Positions 46,940 through 60,104 of a stretch of 64,000 nucleotides of DNA are shown here, in pieces (within the stretch, counting starts at the first letter, position 1; each line of letters starts with the position of its first letter). Source of the DNA: Haemonchus contortus (lineage: Eukaryota; Nematoda; Chromadorea; Rhabditida; Trichostrongylidae). The notes under the pieces are model-generated. The model saw nothing but the letters and a program-made list of their open reading frames with translations, was not told the origin of the DNA and ran no database searches. Position numbers and translations under genes: made by a program. Location: positions 6,769,005 through 6,833,004 of the forward strand of contig LS997565.1 of NCBI GenBank assembly GCA_000469685.2, in the 5' to 3' direction.

Positions 46940-49195
46940 AAGCGGTAGCAAATAAAACAAGAAATTTAAAAACATCACGTGATCATACCAAACGAATGCT
47001 ATTTGTGCCTGAAATCAGAAGGTTAGGCTGCATGTCATGACCTTTGGAAAGATAAAAATAGTACATCGATACTGAATGAGGGTGATGGGAAATAAATCGA
47101 ATTAGACTGTAAGGACTGATTGGAGTTGTCGGTGCATTAACAGTAACAATGAGCCCATTTGGGGATTGCCACAGTGGTGCTAGGGATTACCTACAACGCT
47201 AGCCAGCTTTCACAGGACGCATAACTCGAAACTTACGAAGCGCTGATTGGGAACACATAACAACAGTGGTAAGTACACACCTCGACCATTCGCATATCTG
47301 CAGATGCAGAAACTAACTGGTCCACAACCGCTTCGACGACGTACGTGTAATGAATGACAGGCAATTAAAACCGTCGACGCCAACTCTGCCTAATTCTACA
47401 ACCAACCATAGGAGAAGTCGTCACATCGGTTATAAAGAAAGGTCTAGTAAAACGCATAACTCATGATTACTTCAGAATCTTGCCTACAGTAGCCAAGAAA
47501 TAACCAGGTGAATACTACTTGAACAGTTGAAGTTGAACGAATACTGCCACTGCTGACCCTTGTCGTATAGGTCAACGACCTGTCACGATATTAAACCGTC
47601 GCAGTGACATCGAAGTGTTCCCTCTTACATAAACCGGTTACTGAACCACTTATTTTCAAGCAGTATTCGGTATACGACTGTATGTTGTCATAATCCAACC
47701 TTACACTCAACAGCTTGACGCGATTCCTCCGGAGATGAGATGACTGGAGTAATCGTACGCTCGTTTTTGTGCTGAATCGTTATGGACACACTGACGACAC
47801 ATGAACTCGCCCAACTACCGCTTTACATTGGCATTCCACCCGTCTTGTTAGGCGAATTCTATTCACGAAACGGTAGGTGTATGCCGAATAATTCACGACA
47901 GCGATGACGCATCTGAAACTACAAAATCGTCACCAAATAAATACCAACCCCAGACAACACCCAATGCAACAAATGATCAGTCAATTCCAAGTAGGGAATA
48001 TCAGAAATCATGCTGTTTCACTGGAACAAATTGAGGACAGATCATGTAAAAGAAGAAAAATAAAGAAAAGAGAAAGAGAAAGAGTGAGGCAAAACATGGG
48101 TAGTGTGAACTTTTTTAAACAACCCCCCTTGAATACGGTATGCAAACGGCTTCCATCGAAATGAAGAATGCTTGATGTGCTTGGATTGCTGATAGCGACT
48201 GGTAGAAGCATCAGTATTGCTATTTGCTGTGGCTCAAAAAGCTAATGTTTTATTCAGTGGCCTTTTTTATTTTCTAAGACAAGCGCGGGTTAGGCAAAAC
48301 GACAGAATTTAAGTATACGAGTTGAACTGACGGGTAATAGGCCCACGCATCGTGTGGGTGACAAAGGAGTTCTATCCATTGTGACTTCCTACTTACGAGC
48401 AAAAGAAAAAGGAAAACTGGGTCAATGGTAAACCAACTTCTAGCCTTCAAAGTTAGCAATCCAACAACTGCTATCACCGCTGAATGCACCGTCTGCACCT
48501 TTCAAGCTTTCATTTGACCAAATCCAGTCATGGAACGGAAACGAAGTCGCAATACCTGATTATGGCATCTGATAGGAATCGATATCGATCTACTACTATT
48601 ATAATAACAGACCAATCACAGATCTCCTTCATAACCGGTTTTCAACCAAGACGGAGCCGTCTAACATCGCGACTTGACTCGAATGCAAGCTATTTTAATT
48701 GCATACATAAGAAAAACCTCATTCTGAAAACCAATTCAATGCCATTGCAACAATGGATTGAAGGGAGGATTTCCATATTAATATGAAATAAAGTAGAACT
48801 ATTGTCTTTTATAAGATGAATGTAGACGTGGCTGTTTAAAGATAACTGCCTGGGCGGATGCATACCGAGCAAGCCGTTGGAGGAGGCCCAATAGACATAA
48901 GTTGCTTGGAACAGGGTAGTTGCACGGGTTTTTGTCCCAGACAGAAAACCAAGAGTAACGATGAGTCTTTTGTCCGTTCAGCAAGAGAACACAAGCAAAA
49001 AAGAAACCTGCACGAATGTTCTCCCTAACTGATAAAGGGAATTGATCTGAATATAAAGTACATTCCATGATTTGAATTATGTATAAAAATATTAGTTCAA
49101 AAAACGAAAGCTATGAAAATAAAAATCTCAGCTTATCTGATTTTCCCGCGCATTTCTGATACATCTATTTCACTGTGCACTCGAGAGACAACATT
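46940..49195. other. Gene-free stretch
   Basis: No gene, RNA or repeat family is recognised. The open frames lack motifs and splice context. Confidence 0.4.
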
Positions 49196-49209
49196 AAACT
49201 ATTGCATCA

Positions 49210-49434
49210 AAACCAGAAGACCTCTACGATCATTTGGTAACCTGTTTTCCAGAAGAAAGCTACGTTTATGACCATAAAGATCATTATTTATGACACTTCC
49301 CGTTGGTAATCGTATCACAGAACGACGACGCTGGAATGGACGAAGATGATAGTCGGGTGAAAGCATTCCAAACACGATTCGTGGCCGTCCGGTAATAGCC
49401 GTCAAAGCAAGACGACTGCTAATAAATAGTTCTA
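49210..49434 (-). other. Candidate internal exon of an unidentified gene
   Basis: On the minus strand, GGCTCTAG precedes an open frame of about 74 codons that ends before a possible donor, GAAAACAG then GTTACC. The peptide includes TGRPRIVFGMLSPDYHL and INNDLYGHKRSFLLENR, with no stop and coding-like codons (several CGT, GAT, CTT). I know no family for it and found no partner exons, so it may belong to a gene with large introns. Confidence 0.3.
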
Positions 49435-50434
49435 GAGCCTTCTACCTAAATTTATGATCTTGCAGAATATATTTATGCATATGCTACTTTCATTTATATA
49501 TTACACTTTATAAGGCGACTATGGGCCTGCTGCCAGCTGGGAGCTATGAAACTGATATATAACCATACTCATTGGGACTATGCGAAAACTTTAGGCATAA
49601 AAAAACTTTTCATCACGTAATTTTGAATCATAGAGCTCAGAGCGAGTTTCGCAACGAAATATTGCAATTGTACCTTAACGAACTAATGATTATGTACCAA
49701 CTACCGATTGACATTCTTTCCAAACAGGATCGCCGCACATCTGAAACAGTATGACTAAAACGTTTCTTTTGCTTTAAGGTTCCATAATTGCGTGACCATT
49801 GGGCAACATAACATTAAAGCCAGCTAGTCGCCATCATTGAACACTCATTAGGCGCATAAAAGTGGAGCTCCCATGGGAACTGCAGCAAGCTGTCTGGATA
49901 AAACACTTCTTTTGTTCTCCGTTTGATTTAGAGGAAAAGTTAATTTGACCACTTTTTTCGAAACCCAAGGGTTGAAAAACAATGAAAAGAAAAGCCTACG
50001 GATTATAACATCCGTTAGCCGCTCTGGTAAAATGGCACAACGTTTTAGCCAAATTCGTTATGTTTCCTCCTTTACAATGCTATTGGTTCCAACTTTGAAG
50101 GCAGACACAATTATGGACGATCATTAGAAGAAAGAGGAAGAACGAATAGGAAAACGGGATCCTGACAAGGCACAACCGATACCTGGGAAGGTGCGGGGAC
50201 GGGGTTTTGGGCGACGTCAGGAGACAGAACGGGATTCTAAGCACGACGAAAATTGAAATCCATACTCTGAACAATATCGAGTTTCGGCGACAAATTCGCT
50301 TAACCACACGCAATTCAAGAAAAAAGGGAAGAGCGAGCTAATGCCGTTCTAATAGGGTTTAGATCTGATCATGCTATCGATTTCTTAGTACTCTGAACGT
50401 GACTATGAAATAACAATGACAGACTAACGGCACC

Positions 50435-50535
50435 AACAAAACCACCATGTATCTGATGAGATCACTCCGTACCACGCAGAGTCACCGACTCGGCCGCGTC
50501 GCAGACGCTTGCGCTCGAACTATGACTTCCGCACA
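50435..50535 (+). other. CpG-rich open island, possible exon
   Basis: ACAG near 50421 is followed by an open frame (TNGTNKTTMYLMRSLRTTQS..) reaching GCACA then GTATGA near 50535. The start MYLMRSLRTTQSHRLGR resembles a mitochondrial presequence, but all three frames are largely open here, so strand and frame are unresolved. CpG is higher than in the surroundings. Confidence 0.15.
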
Positions 50536-51849
50536 GTATGATCGAAGGTTATCAGCATTCTGTATAGATGAGGAAAACTAATATGACGCCCATGGTGGAA
50601 AAATTAAATCATTGGTGCGCTATATTAGTGTGCCATTGATAAAATACAAATATTGGTCGGGAAAAGCCAGAAGATTGAGACAATCAGGGAGAAGCTTTTT
50701 GAAATCGAGTTAACTTCATCAAAAAAAACCCTTGAGGAAATTCAACTCTCAGGCATTCAGGAAGGTAGATCCGTTCGATCCCAGTGCAACTGTTTCATCT
50801 GTGCAACTCACTACGAAGAGGGAACTGTTTTTTCGCCGTAATTACGTACATGAAACGCCTTTGAGTTGTTGTAAGGGAACATACAAACGGTATAGTTTCA
50901 GGTTATACAGTCGAATTCGAAGAAATGGTTCAGATTCTAGCAATTTACAGTATATTAATTTACAGTAGCCAGCTTTTTGAGAGATTCACATATCGTCCCG
51001 CTACCGTAGCCGAATGAATGATCGCATCGAAAAAAAAAACAAATTCACTGATTAAGCTTGTGAGGGTCACAGGTTGGAAACTGCATGACCTGCTATCATC
51101 ATTTCTAACTGCAAACATGAGTTTTGATCGCCTCTGAGAAACTATGAACAGATTTCAGTGGTCCCACGGTGGTATTATTCGTTCATTGGTACAGTAACCC
51201 AGGAAGTTCATACGTAATGGTTACAGTTGGTGATAAATTACACTATGTCACAAGTATTACATTAATATTGTGAATTCGTCAAAAGTTGATGATATTAAAA
51301 ACGAACAGAAAGGCAATATTGAAATCTTTACAGCACGTAGCATTTTAGCCATGGGGGCATGGAAATATTGGGATCCAATGTTACGATTTGTAGAAAATGT
51401 AGAATCTGAGTTAAAGTTTAGACTTGCTGGCAACAAGTGAGACCGGCAATCACTAACCCAAAAATTAAGCGCTGCTAACTAGCCAACTAGAACCTTTTAC
51501 TTACCGACAAATGAAAAGTAGCGGAAATCCTTTATTCTGACAGAGTGCTTGACACAATATTTGTGAGGGACGACTGTGAACCGACCGACAGTTGTGAGGG
51601 GGACAGAACTGCGTAGTCTTCAGTACCAGGCAACAATTTATTCATGTCGAAGTGATAAATCGATAAGAAAACGTTGAGTAGTCACTCGTGAATGCGTTGT
51701 ACCCGTCGCATGTAGGATACCGTTCGAACCCGCAAATTTTCACTAACCTGAGGTTCCTCCCAGTACGAAATGTAGGCGGCTTCCCTAAATGTCCCCTTAA
51801 TCACTGAAAATAAAAAGATCAACAAACAAATTCGTAACGACAGACGACG

Positions 51850-52540
51850 TAGTTCATGAGCGCAGGGAGACGCTGAGAGCGACGCAGCGGGAGCACTGTG
51901 CGGCCGATGGACAGCCTACGCTGCGTCCCTGCCCACCCCTGCCTCTCTGCCGTCTCACCTCGCTCCCAGCCGGCTTTCCACCCACCCTGCTACCTGCGGT
52001 CGTTCCTGTGTGATCGGTTTGTGACCCTGAGTTTCCGAATCAACAGGTTTTTCATGGGTTCAGCTAGAGGCGCAAAGCTTCGTCTGAAGGATTTATCAAT
52101 GAAATGCAGGTTGCTGAGCGATAGAGGGCGCCTATGATAACCATGGGGGGGGGGGGCCGTTGATGGATTTGACGATGGCTCAGCGCGACTGGCAATGCGA
52201 GATCTCGCCCGGACGTGTATGCATTTCTGGGTGTGTTCACGTGTATGTGTGTGTATGTATGTATGTCTATGGACGCCAGTATATTGGTCCACGAACCGGC
52301 TGCTTTATCGGGAGAGGAACGACGGGATGGATGGTTGACTGCAGCAGAATGCGCTCATTTTGTCCATCCCTTCTACTGCTGCTGCGAGATCATTACCAAC
52401 ATCGATCACTCGAACCCGGAAAATGGCGGGCACCAAGAAAATGACGGAAATTCCATTCCAATGCCCGAGTGGGATCGAACGTTCCGAGTAGGGGATCGGT
52501 TCTCGTTATGAGACCATGGATCCAAACAGAATTAATGAGT
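51850..52540 (+). other. GC-rich island with long plus-strand frame
   Basis: GC-rich DNA at 51.85-52.02 kb is followed by a CA/GT-rich run and a frame at 52215-52511. From an internal ATG at 52270 it encodes about 80 residues (MDASILVHEPAALSGEE.. to TFRVGDRFSL) with G/C-leaning third positions. An ATG at 52517 followed by a strong donor (AATGA then GTAAGT) lies just past it. This could be a promoter and first exon of a plus-strand gene. No product is recognised. Confidence 0.25.
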
Positions 52541-52549
52541 AAGTTAAAC

Positions 52550-55500
52550 CTGTTTCTGTTCAAAAGCAAAAAATTTACTCATTAAGAATCACGAACAAGT
52601 TTTCATTACCATGAAATAGTAATTGGATTATGCGACTAGCAAGGTTTCTGATTCCATCATCTTCAACAATAAGCATTATCGACACCCCCATTTAACCCTT
52701 CCACTTTCCGTCTTGTTAAATAAATTGAAAACAATAGTCCTAATGATATTAATAATAGTAACAATAACAATGAAACCATTATAAAAGAAAACAAACTGAT
52801 CTGGTCATCGAACTCGGTTCAATGCCTACCAAGGTTACCCGAGCCTTTGGTCCTTAGAGGGCTTAGTTGGTGAGCTCTAGGCTTATCAAGGAGAGCTAGA
52901 AGCAGTTTTGATCAACCAATTAGTGGCTGAATTCCGCATGTCACTGTGTAGGCCCAATTTTTATCCAATCATTACTATTAACCAGAGCAGAAGTCGAATG
53001 CCTGGCCCATCCCAGTATGGGGATGTTCAATCTCGCACATTCACGATCCAGCGTTATTATGAGCCCGGTAGTGACGATAAAATATAGAATTCCAACAATA
53101 AGTGAAAGCGTAGTTAGGGTGAGGGAGGGAGCCACATCTCCAACATTGAGCGCTTAACCCTAAGAAGGGGTAGCTTACTTTACTTGGTCCGGCTTCGCCT
53201 ACTCGGCAATCCAAGAAAAATGGATTACATTCGTGACAAGTGGCCGAATAGTGGAATAGGCAAACTTCAGGAAAATAGGTAATACCGCAATTTCACAATT
53301 CTACGACTCTCCCAATCAATATGTGAGTAATTTCTGGTACGCCAATTGACAAGTGACGACTTCAGAGCAGCACCACTGTAAGCAAAAACTTGCAAGTATT
53401 CGATGTTGTTGCTCACGGTAGGAACTAATTTGCCATGTTCTTAGTAAAATGACGAAAATTCCGGTTCCTCTAGCTGGATGCCGCCGCGTCCATCTACCGC
53501 TGTCTTTCGACTGGCTGGCTCTGGCTGTCAGCGGGCAAAAAATGCCGATTTGGTCGAGGCTATAAAGAATAGCCAAGTGTCGATTACAATGAGGATGGCA
53601 TATGCGTAAATACTTCTAGGAGTATGTATTTGCGCTGATCCTGGGTTGTAAGGGGTTCTGTGGCAGTGCCCCCGGGTCTGCACGGAACAAATCGGCATTT
53701 TACATAAATCTTTTTGGTTACTGTATTTCCAGAACTAAACTCGGTTATGGTGCCCAACTGTAGTAGTCAGCAGGTCTGACAGATCCAGATTAATCATCAG
53801 CAAAGATACTGTAGACAAGAAAGCCTACTGTATCTTTGCTTCCATCTGCATTGATCGCAGACTGCGCTTCCCTCGTAGACAGCCCAACCATCCACTTCGC
53901 CATAGGTTCACTCACTTCACATCAAGCAAGTGCTTCAGGGAGTTCATTCATTGAATTCGATGGTCGCCAACTTTCAGCCTCTTCCTTGCAGTGAATCGGA
54001 GATTCTGATTGCGATTTTCGTATTTCCGGGTCTTGCAAGGTTCTTAAGTGGAGGAATTTATTTATTTATCAAAGCTGACTCTATAAACAAAAATTGTCCC
54101 AACTAAAGACTCACAAGGAACAGAATGATCAATAATCATAATCAAAATTATGAAAAATGTTCTGTAAAAGGATTATTCATCGTAGATACCGAAACCACTT
54201 GAAATGGTGACGAAACGACTTCAGGTTTGATATTTAGAAGAAAAAAAAGTTCACTGATCGATAAGTTATCGGCAAGTCGGAAGGGATCTCCCCCAAAAAG
54301 AAGCGACTGAATCTGGTTGGAACGTATTCCGTGACTGCCACCACCTATTGCCACCAATGAAAAAAATGGCTATTGATCGTCACATAGTGAGCTCATAACT
54401 GACGACAGACAGCGGCAGAAAAACTTATGATAATATTCTCAAGAGGCGGCCATTATGGCACATAATGTGTGAACAAAGTGGCGTTTGATGGTCACAGCAC
54501 CAGGCCCAGGCAGACACTTAAGACCGGCTTCTCCCTTTGTATAAAAGACTTGAAAGAATAATCACACTACCATGCCGTCGTCTACCCTAACTGCTTTCGG
54601 AATGTTCCAGATGAAAAACGTTGAATGCTTTGCAGATCATATAATCTTCGATCAATAATATCATAAATAAAGTTACTATAAAAATTAATCAGTCCAAAGC
54701 TTACTGAACCCTTAATCACTTTTAGGTTCGTCAACTGAACGAAGTTCAATTAAGAAGATTAGAACATCATTTTGGGTCTCAGAGAATGACACTCAGCTCC
54801 GAAATAGCACGAACGTTGAAAGGGAAACATCGGACCATCTTGGGAGCCAAAATCAAAGTATGGGATGGGTAAATGAATAAACAAACAGGATGGGTAGAGT
54901 TGGGGACCATTATAGGGTAGAGCTTTAGGAGACGTTATAATCAGAGCACGCAAAAATATCCGTACTCCAGTAAATGAAAAAAAAACAAATAAAAATATGA
55001 AAATAACAAAGTAACTAAGTAATTGATAAGTTAAGGAGCTTTGTTTCTGTACGCTGGTGAAAGAACAAAAAGCGCCCGCTGGAGCTTTGTGATGAGGTCG
55101 GGGCTTTCGGATTACGATGTATGCGAAGCCATTTGGAAGTTTCGATCGTTTTCCAACACAAGAAAGAATTAAACAAGTCACTACTACTAGTAATATTATA
55201 TATTAAGTCGTATTTCCTTTATATTCAGAACCTATGACTGACCAACATTAGGGAGCCCTTCATGTCTATATATAGCAGTATAATCTGAAATGTTGTTTTG
55301 TTAGCCACTTTGTCGTTTTGCACGTCCCGTGACTGTGGTAATGGTACTGAAGTGGGAAACTCACCACAAATAAAAGTAGTAACAGTTAGAAAGAATGTCA
55401 ATGGGATGGGGGCGCATTTACAGTATACAAAACCATACATGTCCGCCTACTTCGCTACAGTAGTTCCATAAATCGATAATGGTTGATATCTATTTGTGCA

Positions 55501-55590
55501 GTGATTGAACAAGCCATTATTGCCAAGTTTTACTACAGTCAAACAATCATCCTGGTAGGAGATACTTGTAAGGAACGGACTTAGCATAGA
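52550..55590. other. Long stretch with no identified gene
   Basis: Apart from the repeat fragment near 53.12 kb, I see no supportable feature. A 140-codon minus frame at 54759-55181 has a hydrophobic middle, but no family motif, splice support or related copy in the window. Confidence 0.4.
53110..53180 (+). repeat. Dispersed repeat, TTGAGCGCT family, copy 2
   Basis: GAGGGAGGGAGCCACATCTCCAACATTGAGCGCTTAACCCTAAGAAGG aligns with the segment near 60.12 kb and, in reverse, with 11.76-11.83 kb. Confidence 0.5.
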
Positions 55591-55608
55591 GATATTTGTG
55601 AATTCTGT

Positions 55609-56360
55609 CAGGGCACACTTTAGCACGATACCACTGATATCGATACTGGACTGGTCACATATCCAATCCGAACCGGGAACTCAAGTGGGTGTTGAACAGT
55701 TACTTGAGATAAGGCAGTATATTCCCCACTCAAGATGGGGTTCCAACAAAAAATCATGCAAAACGCGACGATTAGGCCGAATTTACATGGCGCCTCAAAT
55801 TATGTGGAACTCAAGGTAACTAACTATTAATACTTTTACTAGAGTTTTTTTTTTTCAGGAATGAAATTCTAAGTATTCATCCCAGAACATTCCCCCTTTT
55901 CGAGATCGCTAGACTTCAAAGTAAGCGATCATGCCTACCAATGAACGAGCCGAGAGAAAAAATTCCGTCTGAGACATTTGGGATCTAAGTCGCGGATAGA
56001 CGGTACGACAAGGTCGTCGCTGACAAGAGCTTACCTGCCCTTGTGAGTAAGTCCATTGGGAATTTTTCCAAAAGAGAAGCAAAGTATTACGATGGTTCAG
56101 GAGTAGTGACACAGCAAACCTCCTACCAAACTAATCGATAAGCGTCCTTTTTCGAAGTACGGGAAAGTGTAGGGAAGAATGCACGTCGTCCAATTTCAGT
56201 AGATGGGAACGAACATCCTTTGAAAGGAAAAACGATGATTAATTTTGAAGCAATTCTCGACACGGATTCACCAAACCTCACGGTAACCAGTGACGAATCG
56301 ATAAAAGAAAATGATAGGTTTCTGGGGCAATGTTTCGCCATGCACTCCATTTCTGGCTAA
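55609..56360 (+). pseudogene. Degenerate retroelement-like frame with aspartic-protease motif
   Basis: An open segment ends at a donor (AACTCAAG then GTAACT, 55816). After a 43-nt intron-like gap with a strong acceptor (55858), one frame continues for about 500 bp to the TAA at 56358, broken only by TAA at 55986 and 56139. Near the end, INFEAILDTDSP with a following Thr/Val-rich strand resembles the LDTG(S/A)-x-x-(T/S) active-site strand of retropepsins, with Asp in place of Gly (56265-56267). No zinc knuckle, reverse transcriptase or LTR was seen. It is most likely a decayed gag-pro fragment, but could be an old host gene. It is described only and not restored. Confidence 0.4.
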
Positions 56361-56399
56361 AACAAAGCGAACACATATGAAAGAGGGTGGTAGTAGGGG

Positions 56400-58740
56400 T
56401 CAAATAGCTCTTTAATGAGCCCTTTCGTTCAATTCAATTCGTATAGCAAATTTCATTCATTTCGTATAGCAATTTTCGACCCACAGCAGAAAGAAGGTTT
56501 CCATCAAGCCCCATACTGCAGACATTGCCCGTAGAAAGAGCACTTTTACTCCTTGCATTGTATCCACTCAGTTAACCAGTTACAAGAGTATGCCTCAGCA
56601 AATTCCGTAATGGGCATGACCTAAACTGAATCGAAAATAATCGAATTGAAGCTAAAATAGGGATTTTATTACTGAAAAGCTGAATAATAGATCGACTGGC
56701 AAAAGGCACTTCATTCAAACTGCAAGATATAAAAAACTCTGTGGAGAGCGAACAGAACGCATGCTCTATTAGGGGTACTGGCAATTCCATCTCGTTTTCT
56801 GAATATCATCGGTAAATATTTCCATTTACTTGCCATTTCCTCCAATTTCAGTTAATTGGATTCTACAAAGAACGAGGAAAAAACGCCAGTTGAAAACCAC
56901 AACCTTTACCGAATCCATGTCTTGTTGGAACGGTCACAAATCAATCGAAAAATCCTCAGTAGAAGCCTTTTTCTGGGAGTTTTCTGTTGTCTCAAAGTAA
57001 TTCTTTACCAGTAATCCGGACCCTAGCGACTCTAAAGAGACGGAAAGCTCAATTGATCTGCAAAAGATTCGATATGGAATTCGGTCTACAGGCAACGTCA
57101 AAGTAGTGTGCCGTTTGGCTACATCACATTTCTATCCGAAATCTTTTCTCAGAGAGACCTAGACAAACCAAGTAAATAATAAATAATAACAAAAAGGTAG
57201 GCAAAAGGAAGTGTAAACATACTCCCACAACGTGGTAGCAAATCTTCTTCACGCACTCTCGATGGCTTATGCTTGACGTTTGACCATCATATTAGTGAGT
57301 ACCGCCAAATAGTTATTGAGAATTTGAGAATAAGTAAACAAACAAAGTAAACACCAAAAAACAAAAAAAGCAAAGAAGGGGTCGAGCTCAAGTAACAGCC
57401 ATTTTCCAGAGCATTTCGCGTAGTCAATCTAAACCCCCTGACTAATAGGCATGATGAAGGCTGAATGGAACTTTCTCGATTGAATAAACTAATATAATCA
57501 ACAATAATCAGAAGCCTTAAAAACTGCAGTTACTACGGAGTAATTAAAGTACGCATTTCACCAGGCTCTTTTGGGTCCATAATGTCAGAGAAAGATGAAG
57601 TAAGATTTTTTGACAATGATTGATAAATGAAATAAATTATAAAATAAAAAGGGTAGAAATTCTTTCATGGCAGTAATGACGTAGTAATCGAAGTACTTTT
57701 TTCTTCCCAAAACTCGACTTTTAACCATATTTTCAAATGACTTTATGAAAAATGACAATCAATGGTGCTCACCTTCGGCTAGCTGTAAGCATAAAGCAGT
57801 TGTTATTCACTCAGTGAACAAAACTGGCTCAAAAACTCATGGTAAGCTGATAATCGCGATCAGATTACGTTTATCGATCGTAGTGGAATTTGCAAAAATG
57901 AAATTTGTAAAACAGAGAGATCAGTGGAAGGATGAGCAAAGTAGTAAACTTGCAATACAGAGTCTTCGCATTATGCAGTTGCTATGAATGAAGAGGAGTG
58001 GAACCGCTGCTGCAAGGAAACTGCCATTAATCTAGCGTTCAAGAAAAATCCTGCAAACGATTGGAAGAAAAAACATTCGACTTGCATACTATGGACTTAG
58101 TAGAAACATAAGCTACACACTTTTCTGTTCCACATCAAGTGAATATTGAATGGTATTGATTGATCGGTGTAGATCTCCGTGTTCTGCGTGATCAAGTACA
58201 TTATTTTCTCCACCAAGAGTTCCAGTTATACAGTTAGCGGGGGATTTAGGCACTGCACTATTGCACATCACTAATTGATTGGTATTGATTGATCGATTTG
58301 AATAGAAATGCGAGCATTGAGTAATTCGATAGGTAGGAAAAAGTTGAAAGGAAGTGAATAATAAAACCTTGCAACAAGTCAGGCATTACTCACAGAATTC
58401 GAGTGCGTGGCACAGCTCTTCCCCTACCGAAATTACGGAGGTCCACCATCTTTACTGTGAAGTTTTTAACATCTTCACCACCTAGGCTGAAATTATGAAT
58501 TCTGAGGAACCACTCCCTCAACTGGTTAGATAAACCAATGAACTACTTTGTAAATTTGTCAGTTGGTTTGTGTGCCTGTTCCCTTGGAAAGTACTGATTG
58601 TATTAGGGAGCTGTGGGGGCTGACAGCTGACAAAACTGCGATGATTGTTAGTTTTACGTTCGTTCTAGTGCGATATCGTGATTACGCCCACCACCACACC
58701 AGTCCTGCTGGATCAAAGATACTTTTTCCCCACTTGAAAA
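56400..58740. other. Gene-free stretch
   Basis: No gene is supported. The open frames at 56572-56790 (-) and 57745-57987 (+) show no motif or splice context. Confidence 0.4.
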
Positions 58741-59307
58741 ATGGCTCACACATCGGTCGCCCCAACGATTTTCAATACTGATGATCAGGCCAATGTTGTT
58801 GAACAGGATTCCGATCGGATTTTGAGAGATGGCTTTCCATACGACAAGAGCATCAAATCATTTCCATGGGCGAATGGGCAGTTGGATCGATCAGGGACAG
58901 CCATCCCACGGCAGTTTAGCTTTTTTTACCTGCTCGGGGCAGCAATTTCTAGCCAAAATGATGAGGAAATTGGCTGATAAGTTATCAGTCGATATGTGGT
59001 CCCCTGCTTTCATCAACCACAGATTAAGGGCAGGGAACAGAAATAGCAGAATATAACGCAAACAGATACTTTGACATGAGAAAAAGGACCTAACTAGAAG
59101 AGATGTATGAAAATGATTTGAACTGGGAAGCGGGAGATTACTTCCGACACTCCCAAACATTTCCACTGACAGGCGTTCTCCGGAAGGATGGGAGACCCCT
59201 CTCCGTCGAGGAAGTTGACCACGACCGCTCCAATTGGAATACATTAATCCCCATGGATACGGTGAAAGGCGGAAATGTGATGCTCGGCCTTTAAAGGTGC
59301 CGTTCAT
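58741..59307. repeat. Probable dispersed-repeat DNA with frames on both strands
   Basis: Frames at 58741-58977 and 59103-59294 (+) and 58891-59307 (-) overlap. Open frames on both strands without a recognisable protein are typical of repeat-derived DNA. No second copy occurs in this window, so the call rests on composition only. Confidence 0.25.
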
Positions 59308-60104
59308 CTTCAGAACAAGTAATCATGATAAGAATCGGGTTCCTTACCACTCTCACTAATGGAGGGTTTCTACCTTTGACGGTACGAGTATTTCGAAAGC
59401 CCCATCTACGAAGGGGGAAGGGGGGGGGTCATTCAAAGTGTTGACGGAAATCCAAAGGATTGGTGCCCTGGAAACTGCTATCAGCTATGTATAGACAACG
59501 GAATTCCTTGCTGATAACGTTATAGCTTCATGACGTCATATCGAAGATTGAAAGTAAAAACAAACCATGCTGGGCCTTTCATCTTGAGGTAAAATCAGAA
59601 ATTTCTCACTCATTACATGGCCCTTGTGCTGACAGATGACCATCGTTCTCGCTCTCTATCAATCTTTTAACAGAAAATTCCCTTCGATAAATATTTTCAG
59701 AGGCAGAACACGTTTTTTTTGACTCTAGGCTCTGAATAGTTCGATATTTACTGAGCGATAGCGCTGTTACCATCCTCCAATTCAATTTTTCTAGAACGAG
59801 TTTTAGTTTTTTGGAAATAACGTTGTTGGTGATTACAATTACACTTATCATGTAAAGTAAACAAGTCGGAGGAGTAGCAAAAAATAAACAAACTTGAGAA
59901 ACAGCCAAAGTGATCCGGAGAATGTGAGACAACCAGGTGTTGAAGACGCCCAGTTAGTACACTCCTGCTCTCGTCACATGGTGTTTTCGACGACTCACAA
60001 GACATGGGGTAGGAAAGTCACATTACGCATGTAAGAAGAGTAGGCACGAGGTTGTTGCGAAGACGGGAAACTATTGAATATTATAAGCAGTAACTTGGTA
60101 ACTT

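Noticed and set aside
48096..48107. ACATGGGTAGTG resembles the inner part of miR-71
   Set aside because: The seed TGAAAG is missing and no plausible foldback partner is next to it.
54759..55181. 140-codon minus-strand ORF
   Set aside because: No family motif, splice support or coding-like codon pattern that I could defend; a chance frame is likely in DNA of this length.
58891..59307. 138-codon minus-strand ORF
   Set aside because: Overlapped by plus-strand frames; composition fits repeat-derived DNA and no protein family is recognised.
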